From: Amborella trichopoda
Taxonomy: Eukaryota; Streptophyta; Magnoliopsida; Amborellales; Amborellaceae
NCBI RefSeq assembly: GCF_000471905.2
Contig: NW_006496807.1
Span: 817,941 to 881,940 of the forward strand
Direction: 5' to 3'
Length of the DNA stretch: 64,000 nucleotides
The notes beneath the pieces were generated by a model. It saw nothing but the letters and a program-made list of their open reading frames with translations. It searched no databases and was not told the origin of the DNA. This document shows positions 11,290-23,650 of this stretch, piece by piece (within the stretch, counting starts at the first letter, position 1; every line of letters begins with the position of its first letter). Made by a program: the position numbers and the translations under genes.

Positions 11290-12680
11290 CTTTGCTGACC
11301 GATCTGTGGCGCACGACTCGCCAAGCCTGGAAGCCTTCAACCGCACCTAAGGCTGACCACTCTGAGGAAATGGTTAGTGTTATGGTTGCTACAGACCCTA
11401 ACGACAACCAGGAAGAACACATGAACAGGTTCGAGCAGATGGTGCAAGCAATGATGGAGAAGATTGATCGCGGAAAGCACGTGGCCCCTAGTCAATGTAT
11501 CCTCTCATGAGGCCAACTCACATCACTAAGATGATGCACCTCCAAGGTAGCCTCCCCCTCCTGCCTCACAAGACAATTTTGTCCCACACCCCGTCTCACA
11601 AGCAGACATTGACACCATAGCTTAAAGAGCAGACAGATCCCCGGTATGCAGGGAGCAATGCTTTACCAACAGTCGTACCCATCTTACATTGATCAGGTTC
11701 TGTTTCCCTCAGACTACATGAAATGGAAGTTCCCCTTGTTCAATGGTACAACCTCCTCACACTAGCATATCGCCCATTTCCAAGTGGCATGTCGAGAGAC
11801 TGCAGCTGACAAGAGACTCCTTCTCCATCAGTTTGTTGAAACCCTTGACGGCCCGGCTTTTCAGTGGTATGCTCAGCTTCCCCCAAACTCAGTACATAAT
11901 TGGGAGGAAATGGAGAAATTGTTCTACCAACGCTTCTATGAAGTCGAAAGAGAGGTCCAAACTATCGAGCTTCTCACTTTGACCCGAGAGCTCGATGAAC
12001 CTGTCGATCAATTCATAGCAAGATGAAGAGATTTGGCTGCTCGCCATCCTAATCCTATGCCTGATAAGAAAGAAATTCAAACATGTGTGCGAAACATGAG
12101 ACCAGAGATTGCTCTACATGTTGAGGCCACCAATCTGAACTCCATGTCAGAGCTGATCTCTAAGTCGGTCTGCATAGAAAGCCTATCACGGCACCATGGC
12201 GAGTCACGACAATAATCAACAAGCTCTGGAAACAATCGAGGCAACGGCAGCTCTCGGACCAATACCCGGGGCAACCAACAAAAAAGAGTAATCAGCACAG
12301 CCGTCACTATCAATGACCCAAAGAAGGCTCCCTCCCAAATTTTGGACCTCTTCAAAGGGGTCAACACAGCGAAAGTACCTCAGGCAGGCACACAACAACA
12401 GTCATACAACCAGGTACCCCCATTTGTGAACTTTAATCGAGTTTATTATTGGACTAGGCATAAGAATAAAGTCTACCCCTTTGAAAAGGAATGGGTCTCT
12501 GCACTACTCCGATTATTACTTGAGCAAAACATGATCGAGCTGCTAGAGACCAAGTTCCCTGATCAAGCTGGACTCGATACCCATGAAAATCACTATGCTT
12601 ATCATCAAAGGATAAACCACCCCACAGAGGAATGCTACACGTTAAAAGACATCATCAAAGCCCTGACCCAGAAGGGTTAG
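11290..12680 (+). pseudogene. Fossil gag region (Retrotrans_gag type)
   Basis: The stretch shows the conserved layout of Ty3/gypsy gag: a region with 'LDGPAFQWYAQLP' (about 11,840-11,885), then 'ELDEPVDQFIAR' (about 11,990-12,026) and a following helical segment. It is closest in style to Tat-lineage gag proteins, which form the virus-like particle. It is broken in several places and is treated as a fossil; no repaired product is implied. Confidence 0.75.
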
Positions 12681-14499
12681 ATAAAACTTGAAGAGCTAAA
12701 GAAAGCATTCACGACTGCAGAAACTTCCCACATAGTGACAGTCCAAGAGGAAGATGAAGCACCCGATCTCCTTCGTGCCTTGTTCATTATGACGCTTCAA
12801 GAAGGCATCATCACTTCAAAATCGACAAGGCAGCCTTGACGCCTTGCTCAAGGAATCGAGAACCATTGGTGCCTATAACATCAGATATGGGGCCACGACC
12901 TGAGCGAATGCTCCAGTTTCCATGATATGATAGCGAAGAAAATACAAGGATGCCAAGGGCCTTGTAACGTTCTAGAAAGAGATCCCCAAGTCATTGCTCC
13001 ACCAATGCCAGGGAGCCTCCCTACAGAAGACTCGGGAAATAATGATTTGGATCCTGCCGGACCCTCGACTTCCTAGCCATGGATAGTCCACCAAGGATAG
13101 AGCAGACTCAAGTCCTTAAGGCGAGAAGCAGTCCGTCAAGTTAGGGCTGTCCATAAACCTAGCGAGACAAATCAAGCACTTCCAATGAAAACCAGGAAGA
13201 GACTGGCACCAAGGGCTGCTCGCTGGAGAAACAAGACCCCTCAACCATCAGCTGACAAGAATTTATCAGACCTCTTCCCCCATTGCCAACCTTTCTGGAC
13301 TTCATCCCCAGCGCAATCATCCTTCCTTCCTCATCTCGTCAAGAGGATGTTCCCGATCCATCTTATACTTAGAGTACGTCCAATGAGGGTGACGACGTTA
13401 AAAGCACTCCCCAACGGTCTAAGCAAAAGAAAGACCTAAAAGACTCCCTACACATGTTTAACTCTGGTGATGACGTAAAAAGCTGCCCAAATCTGTCCAA
13501 TGAGGGAAATGGCCTTAAAGGTCCCTCACTTACTGACCTTTCTTCTTCTTCTTCTTAAAAGTCCCTCACTTACTGACCTTTCTACTTCTTCTTCTTCTTC
13601 CCCCTCCTCTTCTATGTCTCCTGTAGGTACAACTCAGGAATGTCTAGACATTGAGGCTCTTGACAAAGAACTTGAAGGAATCAATATAAGAATGACGCAA
13701 CGGAGGTGGTTGAAAAAGACGCTAGCCCAGGCGGCTAGATTCTTGACAGATGATGATGCTTTGGCAACTCGAGCGAAGTCAAAGCCACTATTTTCTATTG
13801 GGAAGCGTAAGAAGACAAAGCCAAAGAAACCCCAATGGCCTCCTGAGCCAGACTTCGAGCAGAGGATGAAAGAATCAAGAGGGCAGAGCTTCTATTCTCA
13901 GGAAGTTTGTCACAAGGTGCAAATCTAAAAAACATCACCCAGCACGAGACAAATGAGTCTGAGATTGGGCAAAACATTGCAAAACCTTAGAAGTCAGGTA
14001 TCTTGAAGTTCCCCGGGCTCCTTCCTCACCCAAATACTTCAAGAAATATACCCATTCTCTAGCACCCTAGGCTACTTCCTTGCCTAAATACCCTGGACAA
14101 TCCACCCATCCTCTAATTCCCTGGGATGCCGCTGGTCCCATATACCCAACCACCTCTTAAGCCTCAACCTCAAACCTCTGTTCCGCTAAAACAAACCTCT
14201 ATCACCCAAACTAAGCCAATTGTGCAATCATGTTAGCTCGCATGCCAAAGTAAACCCCCTCCACCTAAACCTGCTCCTCAGCGTACTATACCACCCGAAC
14301 CAGTGGCAAGGCCAGGAACACAAAAGGCTGACGAGGAAAAGGTGATATATGATGTGATAGGGCACTTGAGGAAGCTTGTCAGCATCTATGATGCTCTCAT
14401 GCTCTCAAGGGATTATCGTGTGGCTCTGGTCCAGGCTCTTTCTGATCCAGAGGTGTACGAGGCTGAAGTGGAACCCATTGAGGTGGACCCATCAATCTT

Positions 14500-14850
14500 G
14501 AGCAGATGATCTGCAATTGGGAGAAAAATTTCACAATTTCCCTCTCTTTGTTTTTGGTGAATTACATGCATGCCCCATCAACCGAATTACGTTGGATGGA
14601 GGGTCAACAGTCAACCTTATCACAAGGAGAATCCTCACTCAATTGGGATTACGTTCTGAAGATCTCACTCCAATGCATATCACAGTCCAGGGATTCAACC
14701 AGTTAGGAGAAAAACCGGCTGACACTGTCCGCCTTCGTCTTAAGATTGGGGAATTAAACAACTACACTCAGCTTATGTAATCGACACTGACACCTCCTAC
14801 AATATCCTTCTCGGCTGCCCGTGGCTCCACAAGTAGGGGGTGGTTTCGTC
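14500..14850 (+). pseudogene. Fossil retropepsin-like (aspartic protease) region
   Basis: A reading around 14,517-14,780 has the retropepsin signature region (ITLDGGSTVNLI) and a later 'YNILLGCPWL' block, in the order seen in Tat-type Ty3/gypsy proteases. The protease normally matures the gag-pol polyprotein. Broken fossil. Confidence 0.7.
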
Positions 14851-14972
14851 CACATTGACCAGTACTTCAAGTATATTCGAGATGGGAGACAACATACAGT
14901 TATGATGATAAAAGACCATTTCCTGTAGCAGAAGCTCACTATGCTGATGCCAAGTATTACTTCACAGATTCG

Positions 14973-15740
14973 GTGTCATCTCAAAACCCAAATGATGGTG
15001 ATTACAAGTTTGTGCGGAAGATAGAGCCTTTGTCTCATGAAGATGTTGAGGACATTGGGCGAACGTTGGTGGACATGTTCAAAGAAGAGGAAAGACGAGG
15101 CAAAATTCTCCCTCTGACTCCCCTTCATCCTAGCATGCCATTCACTTCCCCTGAAGAAGCTCCATATTCGCCTGAAGATGAAGCTTCCCCCTCTGCTTCC
15201 AGTCCAGAGCCACCTTTGCAAGAAGATGAACCAGAGGTCACTCCCGAGATTGAGCAAGTTGTGGGGATAGAATTCTTGGCTCCAAAGTTCACCTGCACAC
15301 CGGGCCATCAAAAAGATTTACATGTCCCTATTGCACTCTTGAAAGAAGAAATGGTGCACCAGCCACCACGAAAGGTACTCCAAACCCCGATGGCTATAAG
15401 CAAAGAGGATGCTCCACGTCCCATTGAAGGGTTAGTTCAGACCAGCGGTCAGCCAAAAGTCTTGTGCTTCCCTGATTCTATGGGAGGGGAGCAGTTCGAG
15501 AAAGCACAGCATTCTCGTCCTTAAGAGCCCTTGGCAAAGTTAAGAAGTGAAGTTCGCAGTCTCCAGAGCCAACTGGAGGTTATGCATATCGCTTCAAAAC
15601 ATGTGAAAGAGTTTGTGCCTGAGACCAAGAGCTACGACGAACTTGAAACAAATGTGCCTCGAATAGAAGCTAAAGCCCTTCCTGATTGGACTATTTATAG
15701 CGAGCAAGCTCATCAAATGATAAGGAAAAATGAATTATGA
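14973..15740 (+). pseudogene. Fossil polyprotein segment of unassigned function
   Basis: Two neighbouring open stretches follow the protease-like region. The first is acidic and proline-rich. The second (about 15,531-15,740) starts with a heptad-like 'LRSEVRSLQSQLEVMH', suggesting a short coiled coil. I recognise no catalytic domain. In complete relatives reverse transcriptase would be expected here. Confidence 0.45.
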
Positions 15741-16125
15741 GCCCCTATCCAATCAAACATTAAGAGAAGAAGAAGCAACTGCTCCTCCGTTTGAGGTCAT
15801 TGGAACCACAACAGTTTTTCATAGGACAAAGAAGTTTTAAGGTTTCCCTTGGTAAAAGGGAAGAAACAGTAAAAGCCATGAGACATGGCCTACCTAAGAA
15901 GAACGAAATCATACAGTGAAACTAGCCAGAAGAGAAAAAGAGTCATTTCATTAATAAAATTCAAAATATTTACAAGTGCTGACATATGGCAAAGGAAATA
16001 CACTTTAAAAAATGATCAATGAACTTATTGATCTCTGCCTTGGATGCTGCAGAAGAAGCCTCGGCATGCTAAATATGCTCCTTCAGTTCAACCACTATTT
16101 GAGCCTCATGTTCCACGAAGACGGT

Positions 16126-17672
16126 TTATGACTCGATGGTGTGACTGAGCTCTGATAGATCCTCAGCCAAGGAGGCATCCAAGGCCTTTGTCTGAATCAT
16201 TTCCCTCTCAAGATCGACAAATTCGTCCTTCAGCTTTCGCATCTCCGCCCTTAGGTCTATCATCCTATTGAAGCAAGTTCTCCCCACCATCTTGAGATCA
16301 AGCTGACGAGCAACCATAATGGCCTTCTTCTCTGCGCACGAATCTATTTCCTCACAGCAACGTGAGATCGACGCCTCCAAGGAAGCTACCTTGCTGCTCT
16401 CTGCCTCGTGATGCACTGTCTCCAGCCTTCAGCTCTTCAATTCATCTAAAGTAGCACCAAAATGAGAGAGGACTTCTGGCGTATTCCCAAAAATAGTGGT
16501 CGCAGCAGCAAATTCCCTGAGTTTGGCTAATGCCTTGCCCAGATCAGTGAAAGGTAGCTCCCTTAAACCCTGGAGACCCGCACAGATCATGTCCGCAATT
16601 ATGCCAAAAACCCCGCTAAAGATAGGTCTGGGTGGTACTACCGGGTCCCCCACCATTTAAAGAACTTTGGTTTTTAGGGCTGGGCTCGAAGGGGTGATAG
16701 CCAGGTGAGTCATTGGCTCTTCTGGGGCATTTGTGAAGCTCAAAGCCTCGGGCATCTTAGATTCAAAGGCAGCCCCAGCCTCAACCTACCTGGTCTCCAC
16801 ACCTTGGTCTTCACTTGCTGGAGCCACCACTCCGGTGTCAATGTGCTCCAAAGCAATATCCTCCCCTGGTCTCTCACCCTTTGCCATGGCCTCAACAAGT
16901 TCAAGGCCAGCATCTCTTCCTTGTTCCTCACTCTCACGTCAGCTTCGACAAGTTCAGAGGCCACCCCTTCTATTTGGCCTTCATCTTATAAGATCACCAC
17001 TTCAGCCTCAGTCATGGCCTCTTCTACTTAGCCCACATCCTCTACAGCCAAAACCTCTACCACAAAAAGCCCAACCCCTTCATCTTCATGACCCGTGCAC
17101 TCTGGGGCAGCAACCTCTTGATGCTGAGGAACCTCACTAACCATAGGCCCCTCCTCTTGAATGATTCTTGGGCCCTCATTATCCATGATCACAGTCCTTG
17201 CCTCAATTAGGGCAACAAATTTCTGAGGATCAAGGGCCCCATCAACTTCATGTTCCTCCCTTTGAGTAATAGATGCAGGGCCTTCAACCCCATCGATCTC
17301 CATTAGAACTGGATCTGGTTCAGGAACCACCCTTGGACTTAGAGGTACCACCCCAAGCTCTGGAGTCACTGCTCGATCAGAAGCGATGATGATAGGCTTA
17401 GAGGGGCCAGATTCATCCACCTCGGTCTCTGAAGATAATTCAGGAGAGGGAAAAGATGATCGAGAAAGGGCAGAAAGTGACACTGAGGGAGCAGCTAATG
17501 AATCAGAGGAGGAAGAGCTACCTCCTAATTCCAAAATGGCTAAAAGTTTAGCACATCTACGTCTTCTCGCAGATCTAATAGCCTGAGCTAGTGCATGAGT
17601 GCCGGTAGGGGTAGAGCGTTTCTTTTTCTTCCCTCCTGCTGGAGGAGAAGAAGCCGCCTCAGAACTCCTCAC
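16126..17672 (-). pseudogene. C-terminal part of the PMD ORF: acidic linker and coiled coil, fossil
   Basis: 17,672-17,028 gives a low-complexity protein with a basic start (KKKKRS) followed by acidic, proline/serine-rich sequence. 16,416-16,126 gives a long charged helix (LDLEREM-type heptads, including 'LRAEMRKLKDEFVDLEREM') that should form a coiled coil. This layout is common downstream of the PMD in retroelement ORF1 proteins. On the minus strand it is followed by a TTTTATTAATGAAATGACTC-like AT-rich tail near 15.95 kb. Confidence 0.55.
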
Positions 17673-18155
17673 TTATGAAGAGCCTGCAACAAGAGCATTG
17701 TGGGGGCTGCTCCCAATCAACGCGTTCAAGTCTTGAATTGAACGCCCATTCATAACCTAGGACCTTTCAACCCTCCATCCATTCGAAGATAGAGCTGAGT
17801 TTTTTGAAAAGGCTCCTTGTCCTCTTCTCCATGGCTAGAATTGCCGCGAAGTGTTGTCAGTCGCTATCTCCCGAGGAATCCCAAGAGCCTGCCAATTCTA
17901 CGGATAGCCCAAGTCAAAGACCTTGCAAAGAGTGAGAGCATTGACGATCCTCCTTTGTCTAGTCTCTTGATACCAATTGCAGTTTTCCCCTTGCCAGGGG
18001 TGATCAGCCTCCCAGTATCCCGAGCTGATAATCCTCCACCAGCATGCATAGGCCTCGGCCACCCAGACCCTTCTGCCAAAGTGGGGTAGCACATACTTAC
18101 TAATCTCCGTCACCTCCAAACATGTGGACCATGCAGTCTGTATATGCTCTGGAAG

Positions 18156-19334
18156 TCAGCATTCTTGAAGAGTCACAAGCTCTTCCTTCTTCCCGGTGTT
18201 TACTTTGCCATGGCGCTTTTCGAAAAACACAGAGAAGGGGTAGCTCTGATCAAGCCCATGCTGATGGGCGAAGCGATAAGGGAAGAACCCTTCCAGTCTA
18301 GCACTATGCAGTGTCCGATACGGCAAAACCCCCCCTCTAACGCTCAAGATGAACATGAACTCCCTGATAGTCATGGAAACGTCGCCCAACTCCTTCCCCA
18401 GCTCATCAATAAAGGTGCAGTCAGTAAAACTCCCAACTGGAAATGGGACCCCCCGCATACGTGAGGTGTCATTCCCAAACAAGTTCTGAGCCTCCCCTGG
18501 GCTATGAAAGATAGCCTTTTGACCAAAAATTCTCATCAAGAAGGGGCACATTTTCTCCCCCGATCCCTGACTCCTGACATAGGTGGTAGGGAAATAGGCC
18601 TTTAGCCACCCATACACATAATGGATGGGGAATGATGTCTTAAAGTCCCCGGGAAAGGCTTCACCCCCGACAATGCCATTGCTCCCCTCTTTGCCTTTGT
18701 AGGCTTTCCCCCTCGAGATGGCTCCCAATCCGTAGTAGATGTTGCATAAGACTGGCTGAGGTATTGGCGCCCTCTTGCCCGGACGGATGTCATCTGCCCC
18801 TCCAAGAATAGTGAATATGCATAAGAATAAGGTTAGGTAAGCGGCCAAGAAGATGGAGTCATCACTGGTCTCAGGTTGATAGATGGGAGGCGTCCCCTTT
18901 ACAACTGCCTTCCCCTTCTTTCTTGAAGTACCTCGACCATCCTCAGGATAATCCCTGCAAAATAATTTCACCCATTCGATGAAGGTTACCCAACCGTTGC
19001 TAGACTTGGAATGAAGCAACTAGTAAACCTCAAAAATTTTCTGAAGACTAGCATGCAGTACCTCTCCCCCTAGCCGAGCACTACCAAAGATGACCGAGTT
19101 CTGAGGCATGAACTCGTCATATATTGCCCTGATCAGCGGAAGGCCACCGATGAAATGAAGATCCAATAAGGAGATTCCTGCCTCCCCATGCCTAAGGAGC
19201 CATATGTTGCTAACATGACTCCATGTCTCCGCCAGTACCTTAACATTGGAGCACCGATCATAATAGCCAGCTGAGCACTGAACCGCTGCTAGCAGGGAAG
19301 CACACTCAAGGATGCTTCTGTAAGACCCTAGCAC
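18156..19334 (-). pseudogene. Retroelement ORF with plant mobile domain (PMD-like), fossil
   Basis: From the LTR-proximal side the readings include 'EAGISLLDLHFIGGLPLI' with 'AIYDEFMP' (near 19.1 kb), then 'FILGGADDIRPGK'-like and 'FPIHYVYGWLKAYFP' blocks (about 18.85-18.6 kb). These are characteristic of the 'aminotransferase-like, plant mobile domain' proteins found both in plant genes and in Tat/Ogre elements. Its role in the element is unknown. It sits directly beside an LTR of the same strand, so it belongs to the element and not to the host. Broken fossil. Confidence 0.7.
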
Positions 19335-19460
19335 CTTGATGGTCCAAGAAGAGTACCCCTTTAGTTATTGGTGCTCCCCTTACACTCAGAGGCCTGAAGA
19401 AGACCATATTAGCCCCTTGATCTTCATTATTCTCTTCCCTAATGTGAACAAATTGGAGCT

Positions 19461-20790
19461 GGTTAGGTGCCTCGATCTTGCCTCCCTGGATTTAAGTGTT
19501 CGGGTGACACGTGTCTCAGATTCGAAAGACTCGGGACCTGAGATCGCTCTTTCGAAAACCTCGTTCACAGAACAAGGGCAGGTGTCCAACTGGTTAGAGA
19601 AGAATTGAATGTGAGGTGGGGACCAACCTCACCTGGGTTCGTGACTTACTCGGGTTGACTCGCGTGGGCGCTCTCTTAGATCACGACGAAAAGCTCCCTA
19701 GCTACGTCAGTAGGTTCGGAATCGCCTCCTTTGACCTGCAATCTCCTTGTTTTCTGCACAATACTATTATGGTTAACTTGCAAGACAAGTGGACTGAAGG
19801 ACCCACCCTTGTCTTAGGGCAATGCACAATCGTGACAAGTTGGGGTGATGAAGAAGAGAGTTTGAATAAAGATAAAAACAAGAGGAAAACTAGATAAAGG
19901 GACGAGACTAGCATGATAGCTGGACCAGTGACCGACTCGGAGTGGTAACAAGACAGGCATGGTACTTATGACCAACATGACGGCAATACTACTCGAAACT
20001 AGGCGATTTGCCCGTCCTAATCTGGTGTAGCAGCAAGACGAGCATGGTACTCAGGACCAGCACGACGGCAATACTGCTCGACATTTAGACTACTATGGTA
20101 GTGCTAGATTGAGTCTACCCTCAGTCAAGTGAGAAGAGAAGAGAATAAAGTGAAGTCGCGAGATGATGAAGAGATGGGGTCCCGACGGCGTTAGACGTCG
20201 CCACCCACAGCCGTGGAGTAACAGTGTCTCATCTCTTGGACGGTGCTAAACAATATTGCTCATAGTCAGAGGGTGAGCAGTGAATTAGAGACGGCACTAG
20301 ACATCGCCACTGCAATACAAGGAGGTAACATACCCCTTCACGAGCGGCGATGGCTCCTTGTGAGGCGTGCATCGATAGCCTCTTGTAAAGTGCGCGGTGA
20401 TAGTTCCTTGACAAAGCACACGGCGTTAGGCGTGGGATGTAAGAGAAGCTAGCACACGATGATAGGCTCCGAGCGCACGAAGGAAGCTCGTGGACAGCGA
20501 TAGGTGCCGAGCGCACGAAGGAAGCTCGAGGACAGTGATAGGCACTGAGCACGCAAAAGAAGCCTGCGCACGATAATAGGCACCGAGCTCATGAAAGAGG
20601 CTAGCAGACAGTGATGGGTATTACCGCGACGCTTCGCGGGAGGCAATAGGCATCGCCGTCTGCGATAGGCACGCAACAGGGTGAGATCCCTGCGGGCGGC
20701 CATAGGCACCTTCGTCTACACTCCTCGCTAAGAGACAGAGACGAACGAACAAGGTGAGATCCCGTATTGTTGCGATGGGCATCACTCTTT
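19461..20790 (-). repeat. Right LTR of the Tat/Ogre-like family (minus orientation)
   Basis: Inverse homologue of 9,100-9,773. On the minus strand it ends in CACCTAACCA, as the left LTR ends in CGCCTAACCA, and homology stops there. Further upstream it has its own tandem repeats (about 20,440-20,630; units with GCACGAAGGAAGCTCG and ACAGCGATAGGTGCC), different from the 57-bp array of the left copy. It appears cut off near 20.79 kb, where the LINE begins. Confidence 0.7.
20440..20640. repeat. Short tandem repeat in the right LTR
   Basis: About four to five units of roughly 45-50 bp of the form CGAGCGCACGAAGGAAGCTC followed by GTGGACAGCGATAGGTGCC. Diverged, confined to the LTR. Confidence 0.6.
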
Positions 20791-20964
20791 GAGGATCTTC
20801 TCAGATGAATTGTAAGGCCGCAAATGGAGAAGTGGTAGAAATCAGTTGTGACTCATCTTCAAATTCTTCAGATGCAATTGACGAGGCATTGATGCTAGAA
20901 GATTTCTATTTTTCGCTTCTCTTGTTCGAACCTGGATGGTCAAAGTTCCACTTTTTTTAACCCT

Positions 20965-22094
20965 CCCATTTAAAATGTAAGGGGTCTTGGCGATCCTAGA
21001 TGTAAAAGGGACGTCTTTTTTTTTGTTTGTAAGTACAGTCCCGATATTTTAATTTTGCAGGAGACCAAGCTCCATAATCTCAGTATCTCTAAGGTTAGGG
21101 AGGTTTGGGGCTCAAGGGCAGTTTGCTTTGATGGCATCGATGAGATAAGGTCTTCGAGAGGGCTATGGATTTTGTGGGAACCTTCACTTTTATAAGGTTT
21201 TGTAACTTTGAAACGCGATAGATTTTTACTTGTGGGTTTCCAGGGACCTTTGTCGTAGTTTTCTTGGGGTCATATAAATATGTATGGTCCAAATATCGTA
21301 GCTCAAAAGAACTTTATGTTCATGACATCATTGAAGTGTTACAAAATTTTAATTTTCCTATTTGTATTGGGGGAGACTTTAATCTTATTCATTAGCATGA
21401 TGTATCATATGTTGGAGGTTCTATTAATGCAACTATGAGGGTTTTTAATCATTTTATTGGTAGTCATTCTCTACTGGAATTACCAATTCTTGGTACGATT
21501 TTTACATGGTTTAATGATAGTTCTTAATCTCTATCTATGTCCAAATTAGATAGATTTTTGGTTTCTGGTGGTTGGGTGGATGTGTTTCCTTTGACTTCGG
21601 ATAGGGCTCTTTTGAGACTATCATCAGACCATACCCCAATGTTGTTTTGTTCTAAAACTGTTCAAGGGGATCCTAAGCCTCTTAGAATGGAAATTGGTTG
21701 GCTTGAGGAAAGAGAGGTTGTAGACATCATTAGTACCTGGGAAAACACTATTACTTATGGTTCTTTGGATTGCCAGTTATATAATAAATTGTGGAATATT
21801 ATGCATAAATTGATTAGATGGAAGGTGGATACTAGATATCATGTGAAGGCTAAAATTGATTGTCTTTTATTGGAGATTGAATTTATAGATCAAAATGTCC
21901 AAGTGGCAGGAGGGTTATTTGATCAGGACAGAGTGGAGAGAAGTGCTAGATTTAAGTCTTTACATGATCTTTTTAGACTAGAGGAAATATATAGGAAAAA
22001 GAGATCAAGGTCTAAGTGGTTAAAAGAAGGGGATAAAATGATATTTCGGGTATTATTATTCATTAGGCAACGGAAGAGGATCGTTCCGACCTGA
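20965..22094 (+). pseudogene. LINE ORF2 N-terminus: AP endonuclease and connector
   Basis: The endonuclease nicks target DNA to prime reverse transcription. Readable pieces are 'NVRGLGDPRCKRDVF', 'DILILQETKL' (the Mg-binding Glu motif), 'CFDGIDEIRSSRGLWILW' and a 'GGDFNLI' block near 21.37 kb. The open frame 21,537-22,094 follows with 'KLDRFLVSGGWVDVFP' and an 'SDHTPM' motif (the catalytic SDH of the fold), then the connector ending in 'KKRSRSKWLKEGDK'. Frames shift and stops occur (for example after 'LWILWEPSLL'), so it cannot be active. Confidence 0.75.
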
Positions 22095-22439
22095 AAACTA
22101 TTTTCATCTAGCCTTCATTTTCGAAGTTAGATTCACCCCTATAATGAATTGCGTGCCTTTCAAAGTGCTTATGCATGAGATGGTGAATCAATTGGAAAGT
22201 GATGTTAGTATGGAGGGATAGAAGAAGGCGGTGTTTGCACTTTTGGGAGATAAGGCTCCTGGACCATACAGTTTTCCATTTTTTCTTTCACAAATTTTGG
22301 GAGATGATTAGTGGAGAACTGTTAAATATGGTCAAAGGATTTCTATCTAATGGGGATTGTTTTTTAAGTTGTGAACTCGACGTTCATTTCTTTAATACCG
22401 AAAAAATATGTTGTAGCTGAGTTAACAAATATCATACCT

Positions 22440-23650
22440 ATTAGCTTTCTCGCAAATCTCTATCAATTATGGCTAAAATTCTTGCTGGGAGGTTAAATAT
22501 TGTACTTTCTTTTCTTATTTCTAGGCCACAATTTGCATTTATTCAATATCGCTTGATCGATGACAATGCAGTAGTGGCCCATGAATATATCCATTCAAGG
22601 ACTTTAAGTCAGTAGCCTGGGGTGGTTATCTAGTTAGATATGGCGAAGGCTTATGACCGAGTTGAGTGGGGTATTCTTTTGGAGGTTATGAAACGAATGA
22701 GATTTGATAACAAGTGCAGGAATTGGATGTTAGATTGTATTTCCTCGGCTCATTTTTCAGTTGTGATTCACGGTAGCCCTGCTAACTTCTTCAATGCATC
22801 TAGGGGTCTTTGTCAAGGGGATCCCTTTTCGCATTTTATGTTTTACACTATTTGCGAAGTGTTTTAGCCTCTTTGTTAGAAATGTTGAGAGAAATGGTAA
22901 CTTTTCGGCGTTCAAAGTGGCAATTGTAGGCCCATGTGTATCACACCTTCAATATGCATATGATACTCTTATTTTTTGTGAGGCTAATCTGGTTCAAGTT
23001 GGTAATATTGTTACATTCCTAAGATGTTGTGAAGTTGTTGTGGGGGCTAAAGGTCAATTTTGCTAAAACCTCATTGATTGTCATAAATTGCAGTGAGAAC
23101 CTTGTTAAAGATCTTGCCGATTCTATGGGTTGCATAATTGATTCTTTTCCATAACTTATTTGGCATGACAAATTATTTGTTTCAGTGTGGGACCAATTGG
23201 TGCCAAGAATGCAGTTCAAGCTAGATCTCTGGAAACCAAAATATTTATCTCTGGGAGGGAGAGTCACTTTGTTAAAATCATGTTTAGCAAATCTGCGAAT
23301 CTACGAAATATCTCTCATTCAGATGCCATGTTTTGTTGCTAAAAAAAATTGAGAAGATGATGCAAAACTCCTTGTGGGGACCTCATGAGGAGCCTTGTAA
23401 ATTCCATTTGTATAGATGCAACAAGGTTTGTGCCCCCAAAAAAGAGGGGGTGGTAGGGCTAAAAAGAAGCAAGTTAGTTAATCAAGCACTTCTATGTAAT
23501 CGGTGGTGGAGGAGTTTTCACTTCAAAGGCAAATATGGTGTGGAGAGATATGGTATGTGGTTAGGCAATGGTAGAAGAAATGCTAATAGATCTATTTTTT
23601 GGAAGTCGATTTACTTATATAAACCAATTCTTAATCATTATGTGTAGTGG
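22440..23650 (+). pseudogene. LINE ORF2 reverse transcriptase and thumb, decayed
   Basis: RT motif A region 'MAKAYDRVEWGILLEVM' (22,640 on), motif B region 'ASRGLCQGDPFSHFMF' (about 22.80 kb) and motif C 'LQYAYDTLIFC' (about 22.95 kb). Motif C has YAYD where YADD is expected, so a catalytic Asp is lost. The 23.33-23.65 kb piece ('KMMQNSLWG', 'NQALLCNRWWR') is the thumb region of plant LINEs. Several frameshifts separate the blocks. Confidence 0.8.

Larger units (their letters stand above)
9774..15920 (+). mobile_element. Internal region of a Tat/Ogre-like Ty3/gypsy fossil (plus strand)
   Basis: Leader (9.8-11.3 kb), gag-like region (about 11.3-12.7 kb), low-complexity linker (12.7-14.3 kb), retropepsin-like region (about 14.5-14.85 kb) and a trailing coiled-coil-like stretch to about 15.74 kb. 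I see no reverse transcriptase, RNase H or integrase, so the fossil is either truncated or descends from a non-autonomous relative. It is broken, with perhaps ten or more disruptions. It ends near 15.9 kb, where sequence of opposite orientation begins. Confidence 0.7.
15930..19460 (-). mobile_element. Internal region of an opposing Tat/Ogre-like fossil (minus strand)
   Basis: All recognisable coding sequence runs on the minus strand, away from the LTR at 19.46-20.79 kb. A plant-mobile-domain ORF comes first (19,334 to about 18,156), then a linker and an acidic/coiled-coil region (17,672-16,126). This matches the extra ORF1 that Ogre-type elements carry between the primer site and gag. No gag or pol follows; at about 15.93 kb it abuts the plus-strand fossil. 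Broken, with a handful of disruptions. Confidence 0.7.

Noticed and set aside
17386-18464. Plus-strand open frames in the 17-18.5 kb region
   Set aside because: Shadows of the minus-strand PMD ORF region.
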